Source of the DNA: Biomphalaria glabrata
Taxonomy: Eukaryota; Mollusca; Gastropoda; Planorbidae
Direction: 5' to 3'
NCBI RefSeq assembly: GCF_947242115.1
Contig: NC_074718.1
Location: 43,334,699 to 43,398,698, forward strand
DNA length: 64,000 nucleotides
Shown here: piece after piece, positions 36,561 through 48,774 of the stretch
Layout of the letters: each line of letters begins with the position of its first letter
Numbering within the stretch: the stretch's first letter is position 1
Program-made: the position numbers and the translations under genes
Notes under the pieces: model-generated
What the model saw: only the letters and a program-made list of their open reading frames with translations
What the model was told of the DNA's origin: nothing
Database searches by the model: none

Positions 36561-38295
36561 CTACTTTTGGGAAATAAGTAGTGTGAAATCACAGCTGGAT
36601 CACGAGTGCACCGCCATGGCATCGGAATTAAATAATGGTGCTAAACATTGGGTTTAGCACTTTCATACTATCATAGGTTAAAAAGATTGAATGGTCTACC
36701 AAAATTTTTAAAGCCAAAATAAAAATTACATTTCAATTTATTTGGTGTAAAGATTTTCTTAGCGTCTGCCATTGGACATTTCATAAGTGTTGGTGCAAGC
36801 AGCTAGTGCAATTTAAAAGGGGATGAATAAACTTAATAATTTTTACTTTGAAAATGGGGTTCTAAAGTGTGTGTGTGTGTGTTATATGTAAAAGGCTGAG
36901 GGGGCTTATTTATTGGTATGAAAGTTTTTAGATTTTTAAAATAGGGTATTCATATATTTTGTTAATAAAATTGTTTTAATTCTAAAATGTTTTATGAGTA
37001 ATAATTATGCAGAATCTTTTTTTTTAGTTTAGCTGCCTGATCATGTAATTTTTTTAAAGGTTTGTTAAACATTTGTCCCAATGTTTGTTTCTCTACGCAT
37101 TTAAAATTTTAACCTCATTGTCATGTAAATATTTTACTTTAATTACAGATTGAGTCCATAATCTTTTCTGGGCATTTCTTTTTATTGCTTATTTTCCTTA
37201 TTGATTCTAATGAAATTTACAAATGGAAATTATGATATTTTGTGCATATTTCGGTATATGTTCATGCTCTGCAAACCTATTGTGGAGCTAACAATCTTTT
37301 GTTCCAAAAACACAGAATAAATGAACTGCAAATCCTAATTGATGTTGATTTTTTTGTTTTTATATTAATACTAAATGAAAATATGTTTATATTAATTAGT
37401 TTTAAATATGTACAGTTTTTTAAATGAAGGCCACAAGAAATACAGCAGGCCAGCAATTACAGCTATGTGCCTGGTACTTATAAAGCTTTATTTTTTTATA
37501 GTCTTGAAGTCATGTATAAATAAATATATATTACAATATAGCCTTACGTGTGGCTTTGCCTTAAGTAAAGTTACAGACAAGGGCAGTCTGTTAGCAACCA
37601 ATTAGCAGTCTTTGTAACATTGTGTACCAGGAGTTTAAAAATAATTCTGGCCTAACATATATATAATCTCTTTAGTTGCTTCAAGAATTAGCTGGATTTG
37701 TTTAACCAATGTACTTTTGCTTTGCTAAGTTGGCTATAATAAATGGAAAATTATCATGGAATCCCCATATTCACTAAATTAAAAAAAATCAAACAAAGCA
37801 CTATGGCTTATTAAATAAAATTTTTACAAATCAAACAAGAATACTGTTACACTGCTATTCAACCTTGGTTAGATTAGTATTAAGTTTATTTTAAAAAATT
37901 ATAATATGCTACTCAACCTTGGTTAGATTAGTATTGAAGTTTGTTTTTAAAATTTTAATATGCTATTCAACCTTGGTTAGATTAGTATTAAGTTTATTTT
38001 AAAAAATTATAATATGCTACTCAACCTTGGTTAGATTACTATTGAAGTTTATTTTTTAAAATGATTCCACATGCAAGGAAAAATGTGAACAAGTGATCCT
38101 TTTTCTTATGTGCCATTTGAATATGCAACAAGTTTCCTGAATCAGCCAAGAAACCCAATGAGTTCAAGTCTCTAACATTCACAACTAGATTAACATATGA
38201 ATAGACGAAGAACGTAGTTTTCTTCTCTGAAGGAATGTCGATGTTTAGAAGAAATGTTCAATTGATTTAAATAAATCATAGATGAATAGATAGCG
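36561..38295. other. intergenic, deaminase 3' side
   Basis: AT-rich; no exon seen. AATAAA-type hexamers occur soon after the stop (about 36.7-36.8 kb). A 54-bp tandem repeat lies at 37.85-38.06 kb. Confidence 0.3.
37850..38060 (+). repeat. 54-bp tandem repeat, 4 copies
   Basis: Each unit holds CAACCTTGGTTAGATTAGTA; starts are spaced exactly 54 bp (37861, 37915, 37969, 38023). Confidence 0.95.
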
Positions 38296-38388
38296 CTACT
38301 TTCTTGCTTGGCGTTCCAGCTTACGCCATTCAGCTAGGAATTTATCACCGGTAACTACCACTCTCCGTGTTTTTTTTTCAGACAGCAC
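38296..38388 (-). CDS. lone 3'-terminal coding exon, gene unidentified
   Basis: A long pyrimidine tract (TTCCTCTTTTTCAG) is followed by 30 codons and a stop: it begins VLSEKKTRRVVVTGDKF and ends LAEWRKLERQARK. Phase 0 at the acceptor. The lysine/arginine-rich helical look and the tidy acceptor suggest a real last exon, with earlier exons somewhere above 38.4 kb, but none could be found before COMMD5. It is not recognised; it could be a decayed exon or a pseudogene remnant. Confidence 0.4.
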   Translation of the reverse strand: MLSEKKTRRVVVTGDKFLAEWRKLERQARK

Positions 38389-38798
38389 CTGAAAAAGAGG
38401 AAGAGGTAGATAGAGAAAGCCACGAGAAGGCAACATTAAAGAATGGACAGGCCTAGTAATTGAATGAAAATCTATTACAGGCAAAATCAGAGAGGAATAG
38501 AGAAAGAGGGTCAACAGATCTTGTGTTCAAAAGATTAAGAGATGGGTGAGGTGGTTCATCGACTGTGATTTGATGACATTGACAGTTTTAAACACAATCA
38601 ACTTCACGAGGCCCGGGTTCAACATCTTGCCACAGATTTTGTTGGTTAATAACTTAATGATGAGTTATACAAGTCGTACAAGTTCGGTCTATTTGTCTCG
38701 ACAACTTCTCTACATGCTCTTATTGCCAGTCCTCTGTGCCATCCAAACATACTTTCCGCGCCATCAGAAGTCACTAAGTGTTCAGAAAATATAGAAAG

Positions 38799-39105
38799 AG
38801 GGGCGGTGGCTGAGCGGTTCAGCTCTTTGGCTGGGGGGGGTCCTGGGTTCGAATCTGAAGAAAACTGGGATTTTTAATTTCGGGATTTTCGGGCGCCTCT
38901 GTGCGCGACCTCTATATCGAAGGTGCCGCTCTGAGTCTACCCACCTCTAATAGGGGTACCTGAAACTAGTTGGGGAAAAGTAGAGGTGGTTGGTCGTTGT
39001 GCAGGCCACATGACATCCTCGTTAACCGTGGGCCAATAAACCAGATTACCTTTACATCATCTGCCTTGTAAACCGCAAGGTCTTAAGGGAAAACTTTACT
39101 ATAGA
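38799..39105 (+). repeat. SINE family B, full length with inner insertion
   Basis: Head GGGCGGTGGCTGAGCGGTTC, GGGTTCGAATCTGAAG, TTTCGGGATTTTCGGGCGCC, end CTGCCTTGTAAACCGCAAGG. It has an extra 30-40 bp (CGACCTCTATATCGAAGGTG) compared with the 20.6-kb copy. Confidence 0.8.
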
Positions 39106-39339
39106 ACGATTATTTATGATGGTTTAAACTTAGAGAGTGGAGGTCACATAGTTTTCTTAGCTGCTAGCTCGTTTATGATTTCACAAATTGAACTCATTAA
39201 GAGCTTAGTACTTTATATTTCCTTTTATAGGTCATTAGGAGTTTGAAATTTGTTTAAAATAATAATTGATCAAAATAATAATTAATAATAATAGTATTAA
39301 TAGTAATAAAAATAATGATAATAAAAAATGTATACATTT

Positions 39340-39850
39340 TGTTCTGCCTATAAGCTACTAGCAGAGGAACAACAAGGTTGCATTGAGGAGTCGATGGGCT
39401 GTAAATTACATTTAACCATAGATGATACTATATTGCACCAACCTAATAGAAGAAAAAGAAACTAAACATGTTCTACATCGACTACAAAAAAAGCAGTTGA
39501 TTCAGTTCCGGGAGTCTGGATCACTGGAAGATAAATCTACATCTGAGTTTAAAGTTTAACCCACTATCTAAATTCCTCCATTGCACTACGTACGGACGAT
39601 AAGGTAGACACTAAATTTAGAAAAAGTATATCTCGCCTATTATACAGAGATGATTTAAATCTATATGCAGAAAACGCGCAAAGTTACACACCATAATTAA
39701 AACGTAGGCCTACGTGACGATTGTGTTTCTTTTGGCCTGGATAAGTAGACCCTATGGTATAAACATTGTAAAAGTGCGAGGCAGCCAACACCAACATTGC
39801 ATTTGAAGGCATCGAGGGAATTTAACTCTTAAAAAAGTAAAAAAAAAAAA
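39340..39850 (+). mobile_element. decayed LINE reverse transcriptase fragment
   Basis: Broken plus-strand frames give LLAEEQQGCIEESMGCKLHL, a KKAVDSVPGVWI block (cf. the usual KAFDSVPHSW), KSISRLLYRDDLNLYAENAQ (catalytic YxDD region) and SFGLDK. Large inner parts are missing and there are several stops. Confidence 0.6.
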
Positions 39851-41013
39851 AAAAAACCTGCGTGAACGCACAGTTCTGTCTGGAAGAGACCCAAGTCAAT
39901 GCCTATGTAAAGCATTGCTATTTCCGATGCATCTGGCCCCCGACGCATGGGCTAGACATGGCCGAAGGCCGAGTGCACCGGGAACCTCCGCCATTTTCCT
40001 ATGTTGTACCTAGCTAACCGTGGAGGGGAGGGCTCGCCATTTGTGTAACGGACCCTTGAGGAACGGCGCATGGATTACCGACAGGACCGTGAGGGCTCTC
40101 TTTCGTTGGTCAGGACATCGCCGATTGTCGTGTCCAGGTATACAAATACAATGGTGTAAACTTGAAGGGAAAGCACCAAGGAGTTCAAGCACACATTATT
40201 CGCATCAACAATCGACCTTTTGCGCTCTTCTTGCGGCGGCCATAATCTTAACCTTCAGAGTGTTTAGCAGAAATATTATTATGTAGTTTGTTGATTGTCC
40301 ATAAACAAAGTCTTAATCCTTACTAAGGATTCCTTATAGTTACGTTGATTAAGGCAAAATCTTTCATGATGTACATTATGTAATGTAGTCAAACGGCGAA
40401 TAGTACAATCCATACGTAAGGTACTAATATGTTTTGTAACAAAAATAAGACCTAGGTACAGCATTAGAGGCGGACGAGACATTAGCGTGATGTGATGTGG
40501 TATGGATCTATAGCCTACACTTACGGCTTAGGGCCCCGCATATGACAATCGCCCAGGGCCCCGTGCACTGATAAGGCCGCCTCTGCCCATGCCTCCAGAG
40601 TAATCTGTCCAAGTCAGACAGCCATCAACATAGGTCGCATAGGTTGCAGTGACCAAAAGCCGGCTTTGCAAAGTAGCGCCGTATGCTACACCGTGGGTCG
40701 ACTAGCATTTAATATTTAATGTAAAAACACATTTACTCAGAGATCGAATGTAATAATTCATAATTCAGTGACAATGAAAAGTAACATCTATTTAGCACAC
40801 ACAAAAATGTCATTGCAATAAATCTGGTCTTTAATGCACACCAAAACATATAGGATATAACGTTTAGATTGGATATGGACTAAGAACCTTGTGATAGAGG
40901 CACGGAGCTTTATATTTAAAAGACAATGTGAATGAAACAAAAACCACAACTCCTGAATGTTTGTATCGACTTCGTTTCAATGATATTTTTTTTCTCTTGG
41001 CTACTCTATAGGG
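39851..41013. other. repeat-like intergenic sequence
   Basis: Unusually GC-rich for the window at 39.9-40.25 kb and 40.5-40.7 kb, with no coherent frame. 40526-40590 (GGGCCCCGCATATGAC) recurs at 61388-61440. Probably transposon debris of unknown type. Confidence 0.35.
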
Positions 41014-41615
41014 GGTCGTTCGTAAATGACGTCACTCAAAAAATGACCTTTTTTTGACCCCCCCCCTCCCCCCCCCCTGTCACAAAGTATAACAAATTCT
41101 CAGATCCCCCCTCTGCGTCACGTCACAAAATTTTTTTTAAAATTTATTTCAAATTATTAATTTCTCATCAATTTTTTCCCCAAAGAGGTTTCATGTGCTC
41201 ATCGATAGTATACACGGGAAGATTTTCTTCTTCTGCTTGAGGAGCTGACTCGAAAATTAAATTGCCTTCAGTGAGATCTTCATCTATCCATTCCACACTC
41301 CCCTCAACATGATGTTTTCAATTGAACTTCTCAAACAAGACTGAAATATCTCTATATTTTCAATGCTTTTTATTTGAGAATAAAACTACCTGAGAAGTTC
41401 ATGTTGAAATGAGTATAGGCCTACCTAAAAATGTTATTATTTTTCGAAGATATTTGAAGATTAAAAACATATTTTATTTGTGTTTTTTTTCTGAATTTAA
41501 ATTTGGGACGTCACAAGATCGCTACCCCCCCCCTTTCCCCTTGTCACAAAGTGTCACATTTTCTCTCCCCCCCCCCCCTTTCCCACCTAGAGCGTGACGT
41601 CATTTACGAACGACC
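41014..41615. mobile_element. non-autonomous DNA transposon (MITE-like), C-rich
   Basis: Exact 22-bp terminal inverted repeats: 41014-41035 (GGTCGTTCGTAAATGACGTC plus AC) and its complement at 41594-41615. Inside each end lie C homopolymer runs and TGTCACAAAGT. The plus strand shows long CCCCCCC tracts near both ends and an AT-rich core with no transposase frame. Similar short elements with GTCGTTCGTAAATGACGTCA-type ends are common in invertebrates; superfamily not assigned. Target duplication unclear. Confidence 0.8.
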
Positions 41616-42524
41616 GCATAAGGTAAAGGATGGGTGTTGTCGTTCCTAAGGAAAATAAAATATATACTTATATAGGTCTGTGTTTGTAGCTTTTGCAATC
41701 AATTCAGTAAAGAGATTTACCAACAAAGTGCTTTTGCCAAAATATAAGCAAAAAATATCACGTGACGTTGCACTAAATCCTTATTATTAGATCTATCGTA
41801 TGAATATTATGAGTAGGTCTATGTTCTCCATTCAAAGAAATGAAATAAAATTTGTTAGGTCTTGAAAACGTAGATCTAGACTTTACAACCCTTCCTAACA
41901 AGGCGAACTAAATTCTAGTCTAGATCTGAAAATTTTATTGTTTTATACACGAACCTAGAACTATTACTATTGACTATTTCAGTTTCAGTATTTGAAACTA
42001 TTTCGTCTATTAACTCTATAATAATCTATTCCTACAAACAACAACAAAACAAAAACAACGCGTTAACAGAGGACTGAGAGGTTCCGCCCACTTCTTTCTA
42101 AGTCTTTTTAGTTACTCTTTTTCTTGTCTTATCTTTAGATTCTTGTCTAGTAAGAATACTAAGATGACTAGATCTCTAGATATTTAATCATATTAATTTA
42201 GAAGATCTATGTCTATGATATACTAGTTTTGAAATATTAATATTAACTAACAACTTAAGAATTTGAGAGGTTCCGCTCACTTCTTTTTAAGTTACTCTTA
42301 CTCTTAGTCATAGTTTCTTGTCTTCTCTAGATTCTAGTCTAGTAACCACAGTCAAGATTTATCATTTAATCAACAGTTTGCAAGTACTGGTCTGGAAGCA
42401 GGCCTTTTATCCACTACAGCTAACTAAGAGTAGCTATTGTTATTAGCAGCACAAACAGCCACTGAGAAATCTATGCTGTTACTAACCTAGATTGTCCTAG
42501 ATTGACCTAGATCAAGATAATAAA
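41616..42524 (+). promoter_or_regulatory. COMMD5 upstream region
   Basis: AT-rich. It contains an old tandem duplication: a block starting GAGAGGTTCCGCCCACTTCT at 42078 is repeated with changes from 42266 (period about 190 bp), each followed by CTTGTCT...AGATTCT...AGTCTAGTAA. The start of transcription is not evident. Confidence 0.3.
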
Positions 42525-45500
42525 ATGTCAATAATACAAGTAAAGGGGGGAGGTGGAACCACAGCTGTGGACAGAACATCATTTGTTGGAACCAGGATCC
42601 CACCAGAGATCCAAGGAATGATCAAACATTTGGCAAAGTTGGATAAAGTGACTTTCACCAAAATTTTAAAAGGTTTGAGGTGACATTTTTAAAACACTTA
42701 TAACATCATTACTAAAATTATTATTTGGTTTAATTGTAAGATTTTGTTAGCAGCATATGATCATAAATATTTCATGGTACACAGTTTCAGTTAATTGTAA
42801 TGTGAAGTGCACAATTTTAAACTTGCATTTCATCTTGACTTTGACTTTGGATGGCTGCCTGGTCGTGCGGTTTGCACGCTGGACTGTCGTTCGGATTTAT
42901 CGATGGTCGAGGGTTCAAACCCTGCCCGCTCCCATCCCCCATCGTCCTGCGGGAGGTTTGGACTAGGAAGTAAATAATCTTCAACTCTGAAGGAACATCC
43001 GAAACGTGTAAAACATTTTACAGACTTTAGTTGTGGTCATAACTGACTAATGTTTTTCTGTATGTGGTAATAGATGACTTCTTCTTCTTCTTCTAGCCAG
43101 CTTTATTGCTGCTGAGCTGTGAGCTCTTTTGCAGACTGTGCCAAGGAAAAAAAGTGTGCTGTTTTCTTCAGTTGTTCAGCACTGCCGTACAGGGTGTTGG
43201 TTATGTTGGGCTGTAGTGGAAGTAGGGTCTGCCTAAGGTGGATTAGGGAGGGGCATTCAAAGAGGATATGGTTTATCCGGCGGAACCTGTTCTTACAAAC
43301 TGACAGGAGAAGGGATGAAAGGCGGAACACTGGCGCCTCAAAACCAGTTTAGCTTCGTGTTGATGGGGCACGTCAGCCTAAATAACGCAACCCATCTAGG
43401 AGAAGGAAAACTCTGACTCCAAACCTCCACTCTGTGGCGATACTCCCCCGTGTGGGTATCGGGGCTTGGAAATGACCAAGAGAAATAAATAACCCCACTG
43501 CCTTTCCACTTGCATTTCACTAAGTGAATAATAGTGGACCTTCCCCCCCTCTAGGTGCTTTTTGACAGAGGTCTGGATTGCACTACACCAGACGGAGGTC
43601 CTTGTCTCACTACATTCTAATACTAGACATAAACCCATCATGAAGTGTTTTTTTTCTAAATCTGGTGAATGTGATATCGTGAAGGGGCCTGGATCCAGGA
43701 TGTGACGATTCCACAGAGCATACCCAGGGCACAGTCCACTTTAAGCTTTCTACTGCAGAAAAGTTCCATTTGGAGAGCTCTATGGATGGCGGAGAATGGA
43801 CCATTGGCCAACCCCACCTTGTCCCATGGATATTCCGGTTACAGTCTTCAGACCTAGATGTTTCCTTTTATGTCAGTATTGGAGAAAATTGCCAAGACCG
43901 AAAACTCCCTTAAAATGCGGGGGCTATATATTTATATATTTTTAAAAAGCCTGAGGAAACACCCAGCCTACACGTAATAGATGACAAGTTTACTTAATTT
44001 GTAGATTTTCTAAAGATCTTTACAACCTTAACCTGTTGATCCATCACAGAAATTAATATAATAGTAGTATATATGTATTTTAAAAACTCAGGTATATCCA
44101 TCAGTTATATTGCTAATAGATTTTTTCTACATGCAACCCAACATTTTTTTAAAATTGGTTTTTAGATATGTTTGTTTTTTGTATGCTTATTCTATTTTTT
44201 TTTATTCTATTAAGTTGTTGTAGGAGCAATTCTGGGATCTGAAATCAGTCCTCAAAGTCTGAAGTCTATTATCAAAGATAATATAACAGAAGAAGTGTTT
44301 GCTTTCTTGTATTGTGGCATAGACAAACTAGTAAAGCAAGCTATGAAGATTCCAAGTACTTCATTAAAACAAGAGGTAAAACAAAAAAATTCAACTATTT
44401 GAACTTTTTATGTTCAGTAGTTTGATTCTATTATTTGCATAGTTATGAAATACCACAAAATTTAAAGTCTATAGTAAAAATGGAAATAACTTCGTAGAAA
44501 TCCATTTTATTCATCTATTTTCATTGTTGAAGGGTCATTGGAAGTCACTACTCCTAACACATTCAATAAAGCAGATTCCTATGTATTAGTTGAAAGTATC
44601 TCACTAGATGCAAAATACCATTAAAACTGTATAATATAATAATATGTCAGGCTTAGGAATTATTTGTGTTGTTGAATAGCTGTATACAATTAAGGTCCCG
44701 AGGTTCAATCTGACACGAACATCATTCACACACAGTCGTAAGACTAAGACTGCTTTATTGATCCTTACGGAAATTTGTTGTGATTACAAGGACTCTTTTC
44801 TCATATAAAGACAACACAGCAGAAAAATACACATAAATACAACAGACAACATAAAGAGTTCATTCAGTGACTACACACAGGTATATTGGTGCATTTCATG
44901 TTCCCTGATCAATGAGTGGCGGTGATAGAGTCTGACCGATTGAGGTACGAACGAGTTTTTGTACCGCTCCGTTCTTGTTTTGATTGACAGCAGTCGCCCA
45001 CTTCGCGACGACCTGGTGTAGTTCTGATGGAGCGGGTGGCATAGAGTAACCAACAATGTGGATGGTTTAAATAAAAAAAAAAAAAAAAATTTAATTGTAA
45101 AATACTGATATATGTATATGTACAATGAGAGTGATAAAATGAAGTATAGATAATATATATATATAACATATATATATATATATATATATTGTTCAATAAT
45201 TCACATAAGCACCTTGCTACTTCTACCACTTGTCACCGTGATTTCGTAGTCAACCAGACGATGACCGACTGACGTCACAATACTGCCAACGTCGGCAATA
45301 ATAAAGTTAGACCTCAGCTGATCCCAACTGATATCAACTTATGTGTAACGGCACTGACACTCAATGCTGTCGACGATTGCCAATCTGACAATGGCACTCA
45401 AGACTGTACAATATAATTCAATATAATTCAGAGACGACAAGCGACACCCACACTGGCATAGAATCGAGCTCAGTACATACAACAACACTGGCACCCTATA

Positions 45501-47642
45501 AACGAAATAAACACAAAATTCAACCACTATTCCAAAACTAAAAACAGCGACAACCTTATAGATATCACAACGAAGTAACTCACCCTAAAACAGGAATACA
45601 AAAATCCTACTGAATAATATAAGTCCAAGAAACTAGTACAAACTAATAATCTTTTACGGACTAACACACCGTCCGTTTCAACCAAATTCAGAGGGTGAAC
45701 TGTCTCAGGACATGGAATGACCAATAAATGTCACCAGACTTTGTGACATAGTAAAAACAATTCAAAACAAAAATACAAGGCACGTACAAGTAACACGAGT
45801 AGAGGAAAACAAACAGAGTTGGGACAAAGCAAAAGACACTTGTCTAAACTATGCGACAGTATATAATAAACTGAAAATATATTTACAACAAGAATGGCTC
45901 TGTAACTATTTATCATTACAATTTTTTTTTTCTGCAGTATTTCATTCAGTATATAATAAACTGAAAATATATTTACAACAAGAATGGCTCTGTAACTATT
46001 TATCATTACAATTTTTTTTTTCTGCAGTATTTCATTCAGGATCTTCAAGAACTTCAGTAAGTACTTGTGTTTCAATAAAAGTATTGTCCAAGCTATTTCC
46101 CTTTAATGCACACAACTTAAGAATATTAAACTAGAACTCAGAATTTCTATTGGTTTAGACTGCTTTTTTAAAAAAGTAAATAAATTTGATTTGAAATCCA
46201 GAATTCCAGCAGAATTTCATGAAGATTTGGTCTCTTGTGTTTTTGGGTCAATGCGTAGCCAGCTTGATCAACATTTAGTATCAGCACGACCAAGATTACC
46301 TTCCCTTGATCATCTTGACTGGAGAGTAGATGTTACCATTTCAACAGGGTAAGCAACTGTAACATGAAGAATACTAAAACAGCTTTTAAATGTATTAAAG
46401 TAAAAATAAATTGTATCAGTAGACATTCAGATATTCCTCATATGTTAAATTCATTTGAAAATAGTACTAGGCCAAGTGCGCTTGAACTTGGCTTGGTTTG
46501 GTTATCTAGAATGGGGCTTGGTTCGACACCCGACTCGGGCAGAGTTGTGTTAACTGAGCGCCTAAAGGCAGCACGGAAAACCAACTCCTAGATACCCCCT
46601 CCCCCCCCACTGGTCCACAAATGAGATTGGACCAATAGCGCTCTGAGCATGCTATAAGCATGAAATTAGCGCTATATAAAAGCTATAATAATAATAGTCT
46701 GAACTTAAACTATATTGATTACAAAACTGATTCCTTGATATTGTTTTTCAACAGTGTGTTAAACAGAGTTCTTGTTCGTGGTGTAACTATGGATATGACT
46801 CTTTCTGATGGCAGTATAAAAAGTTTTGAGGTAAATTTTATGTAAAATGTCTGCATATATATTATACCTTTAATGTAGTTTTCATTTAATTAGGAATCAA
46901 TTTTGTTAATATCTATTTTAATTAAAGTGGCCTTTAAAAAAAACAATGCAATCACACTCCTCCCAAAGACTCGATTTTGAGGTTTCACCCCTCTTTTAGG
47001 TAAAAATCATTCTTACAGCCATACATTTTTTTTTATTCGGCTGCGCAAGACAAAATATTTCTAGCACTTTTACGCGTGTGTTCAAAAGAAGACTGTAAAC
47101 ACATTTCTTTGATTTGCCATGTCTGTTAAAGTGGGAGCATAAGATTATTTATATTTTTTTTCTTTTATAGCTATACAGATTTGTATTGTCCTATTTCTTT
47201 TTACATTTAAATTTGCTATCCTCTTTGCTTATAAAGTAACAACTGGCTGCTTTAATTGCTCTGCACTAAGAGGAGTATCTTGCACTTGCTTGAAAGCTTT
47301 GGAAACAGTTATGTATGGCTAAAGAAATTATTTTTTAAAAATTTCTTTGGTGTTCTCCCACCTGTAAATATCTTCTACTGCTCAACTCTTGGAAAGGTAG
47401 CTTATCAGCCAATATGCACTGATAGTGCTGCCATTATTGATGATTCAGGATCAATTTATCTTGGCGGATACTTGAATAAAGAAAATTTAGAATTGTGCTT
47501 TAGATTAAAACAAAATGATTTGTTTTTTAATTTCTGACAGATGACAGTTTCCAAATTTCAAGATCTCAGGTTCCAAGTTGCGTCAGTTTTGAGTGAAATG
47601 GAGAAACTTGAAAAGCGCAGCATTTTAAAAATAAAGGATTAA
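42525..47642 (+). CDS. COMMD5: COMM domain-containing protein 5
   Basis: COMMD proteins form the ring of the CCC/Commander complex that recycles endosomal cargo and also affects NF-kB and cullin ligases. Exons 42525-42672, 44215-44375, 46028-46056, 46202-46348, 46755-46830 and 47541-47642 join in phase to 221 codons including the stop; human COMMD5 has 224 residues. Seen: SFVGTRIPPEIQGMIKHLAK near the N-terminus, KVVVGAIL, IPSTSLKQE, then the COMM domain from about residue 148: LDWRVDVTISTGVLNRVL, MTLSDGSIKSFE, SKFQDLRFQVASVLSEMEKL. These match COMMD5 (WRVDVAIST, KLSDGS, FQELRYSVA) rather than other COMMDs. The 29-nt third exon follows a 90-bp tandem duplication that copies its acceptor. Introns contain a SINE, LINE pieces and a further short SINE. 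Confidence 0.93.
42849..43022 (+). repeat. SINE family A
   Basis: GGATGGCTGCCTGGTCGTGC head, GGTTCAAACCCTGCCCGCTC, end CTTCAACTCTGAAGGAACAT followed by CATTTTAC, in the first COMMD5 intron. Confidence 0.8.
43085..43960 (-). mobile_element. LINE with RNase H end, internally deleted
   Basis: On the minus strand the low-coordinate part (43090-43330) encodes FRRINHILFECPSLIHLRQT ... HFFSLAQSAKELTAQQ, the same C-terminus as the copy at 50.5-51.2 kb. Directly upstream of it (43335-43960) is an unrelated GC-richer block with no long frame that looks like a 5' leader. Together they read as one element with its middle lost, but the 5' identity is a guess. Confidence 0.6.
44745..45080 (-). mobile_element. 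LINE 3' end in a COMMD5 intron
   Basis: Minus-strand frame SIKTRTERYKNSFVPQSVRL fits the usual last residues of many non-LTR reverse transcriptases (TERYxxSFxPxxVRL). The end (AAATTTCCGTAAGGATCAAT) matches a common LINE 3' tail. Old and 5'-truncated. Confidence 0.65.
45857..46039 (+). repeat. 90-bp tandem duplication over the COMMD5 exon 3 acceptor
   Basis: 45857-45949 is repeated without visible change at 45947-46039, period 90. Each copy holds a T-run, CTGCAG and the first 12 nt of exon 3. Confidence 0.97.
46465..46695 (+). repeat. SINE family C
   Basis: Head AAGTGCGCTTGAACTTGGC with GGTTCGACACCCGACTCGG, body CTGGTCCACAAATGAGATTG, and the end AGCGCTATATAAAAGCTATA then ATAATAAT. The end type is common in mollusc and other marine SINEs. 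It ends 60 bp before COMMD5 exon 5. Confidence 0.7.
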
Positions 47643-48774
47643 TTTGGTGTTACTGTACAGATAAAAAAAAACAATTCTTTGCATTCGTTTTATTGTCCAT
47701 TCAAAGCTGTTGAGTGTTAGTTAAAATTATCTATTTTTTTTAATTTTTTTTTTTTTATTCTACTACAAAAGTTTATTAACATGTAAGTTTTCATAAGTTT
47801 TCATGTAATTTCATATATTTCAAACAATCAGCAAGTTTACTTACACGTAGATTACAACAAATAAAAATAGGACAATTTTTACACAAACAAAAATAACATT
47901 GTCACTAATGTAGTGTGTTAGAATGACGTACTCCTTTGTGACATAGGAAAATTGTTGATCAAACATTTCAGCTCATTTTTCATTTAGTAAGTTATTTCTG
48001 ATACTATGAATTTTTGTGTATTTAGATTCATCTCTATTCATTAGTGTAAGTCAATGCAGTGAAAAGTAGTTTCCTTTTTCAGGCTCGCAGGGGGAGTGAA
48101 GATGTGAAATCATATTGTTGTATGCTTTATATGTCTTTGCCATGTTTACATGAACAATTAAATACTTTGTAACTATATATATATATATATATATATACAG
48201 CATATATATATGTGCTGACTGTGAATAGAAATGAAGTCTTTGACATTTTTTTTTCTGTTTGGTGCTTTCAATGACACTGGGAAGTAAAAATTGAGCATGA
48301 GAATATTGTGGCGAAAGAATTCTTGTTAACTTGCATTAACTTAGTCTGATCAAATTTGGCGAAATAAAACGTTTAAAAAAAGAAACAGTTATTTTATTCA
48401 AACACGAAGCACTGATTACAAATATAAATTGTAAGATTTTCAGACATATTACTTTGATTACAAAGAAAATCCTAAAAAACAAAAATAGAAAAGTAGACTG
48501 GTGCGTAGGAGTTAATAGTAATGGGGAATATCTTGACGTGATGGTAGCATTAAAACATTCAGCGGAAATAGCTTAGTGACAGAAATAACGACAGTTGTTC
48601 TAAAGACGGGTTCTATTAGTTCTTCCTGCTGGAATTAAAGAAATAAAGTGAGATGTTAGATGCATTTTTCAACTTCATTGCATTAAATTACCAAGTTTAT
48701 AAACTCTGTATTTAAGTCAATTCATTTTGTTTTGGCTTACTGTGTGTCTAGGTTATTTGTTGATGTAAATATAT
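47643..48774. other. intergenic after COMMD5
   Basis: AT-rich with an (AT)n run at 48175-48197 and AATAAA near 48363. No exon is seen on either strand. Confidence 0.3.

Noticed and set aside
20618-39105. tRNA genes at the SINE heads (20.62, 38.80 kb and reverse copies)
   Set aside because: A and B boxes are recognisable but the cloverleaf stems do not pair and a SINE body follows; only 61605-61677 folds as a true tRNA.
45731-46075. Minus-strand 114-codon frame with an internal 30-residue repeat
   Set aside because: The repeat is just the 90-bp DNA duplication (exactly 30 codons) read on the wrong strand; composition is intron-like.
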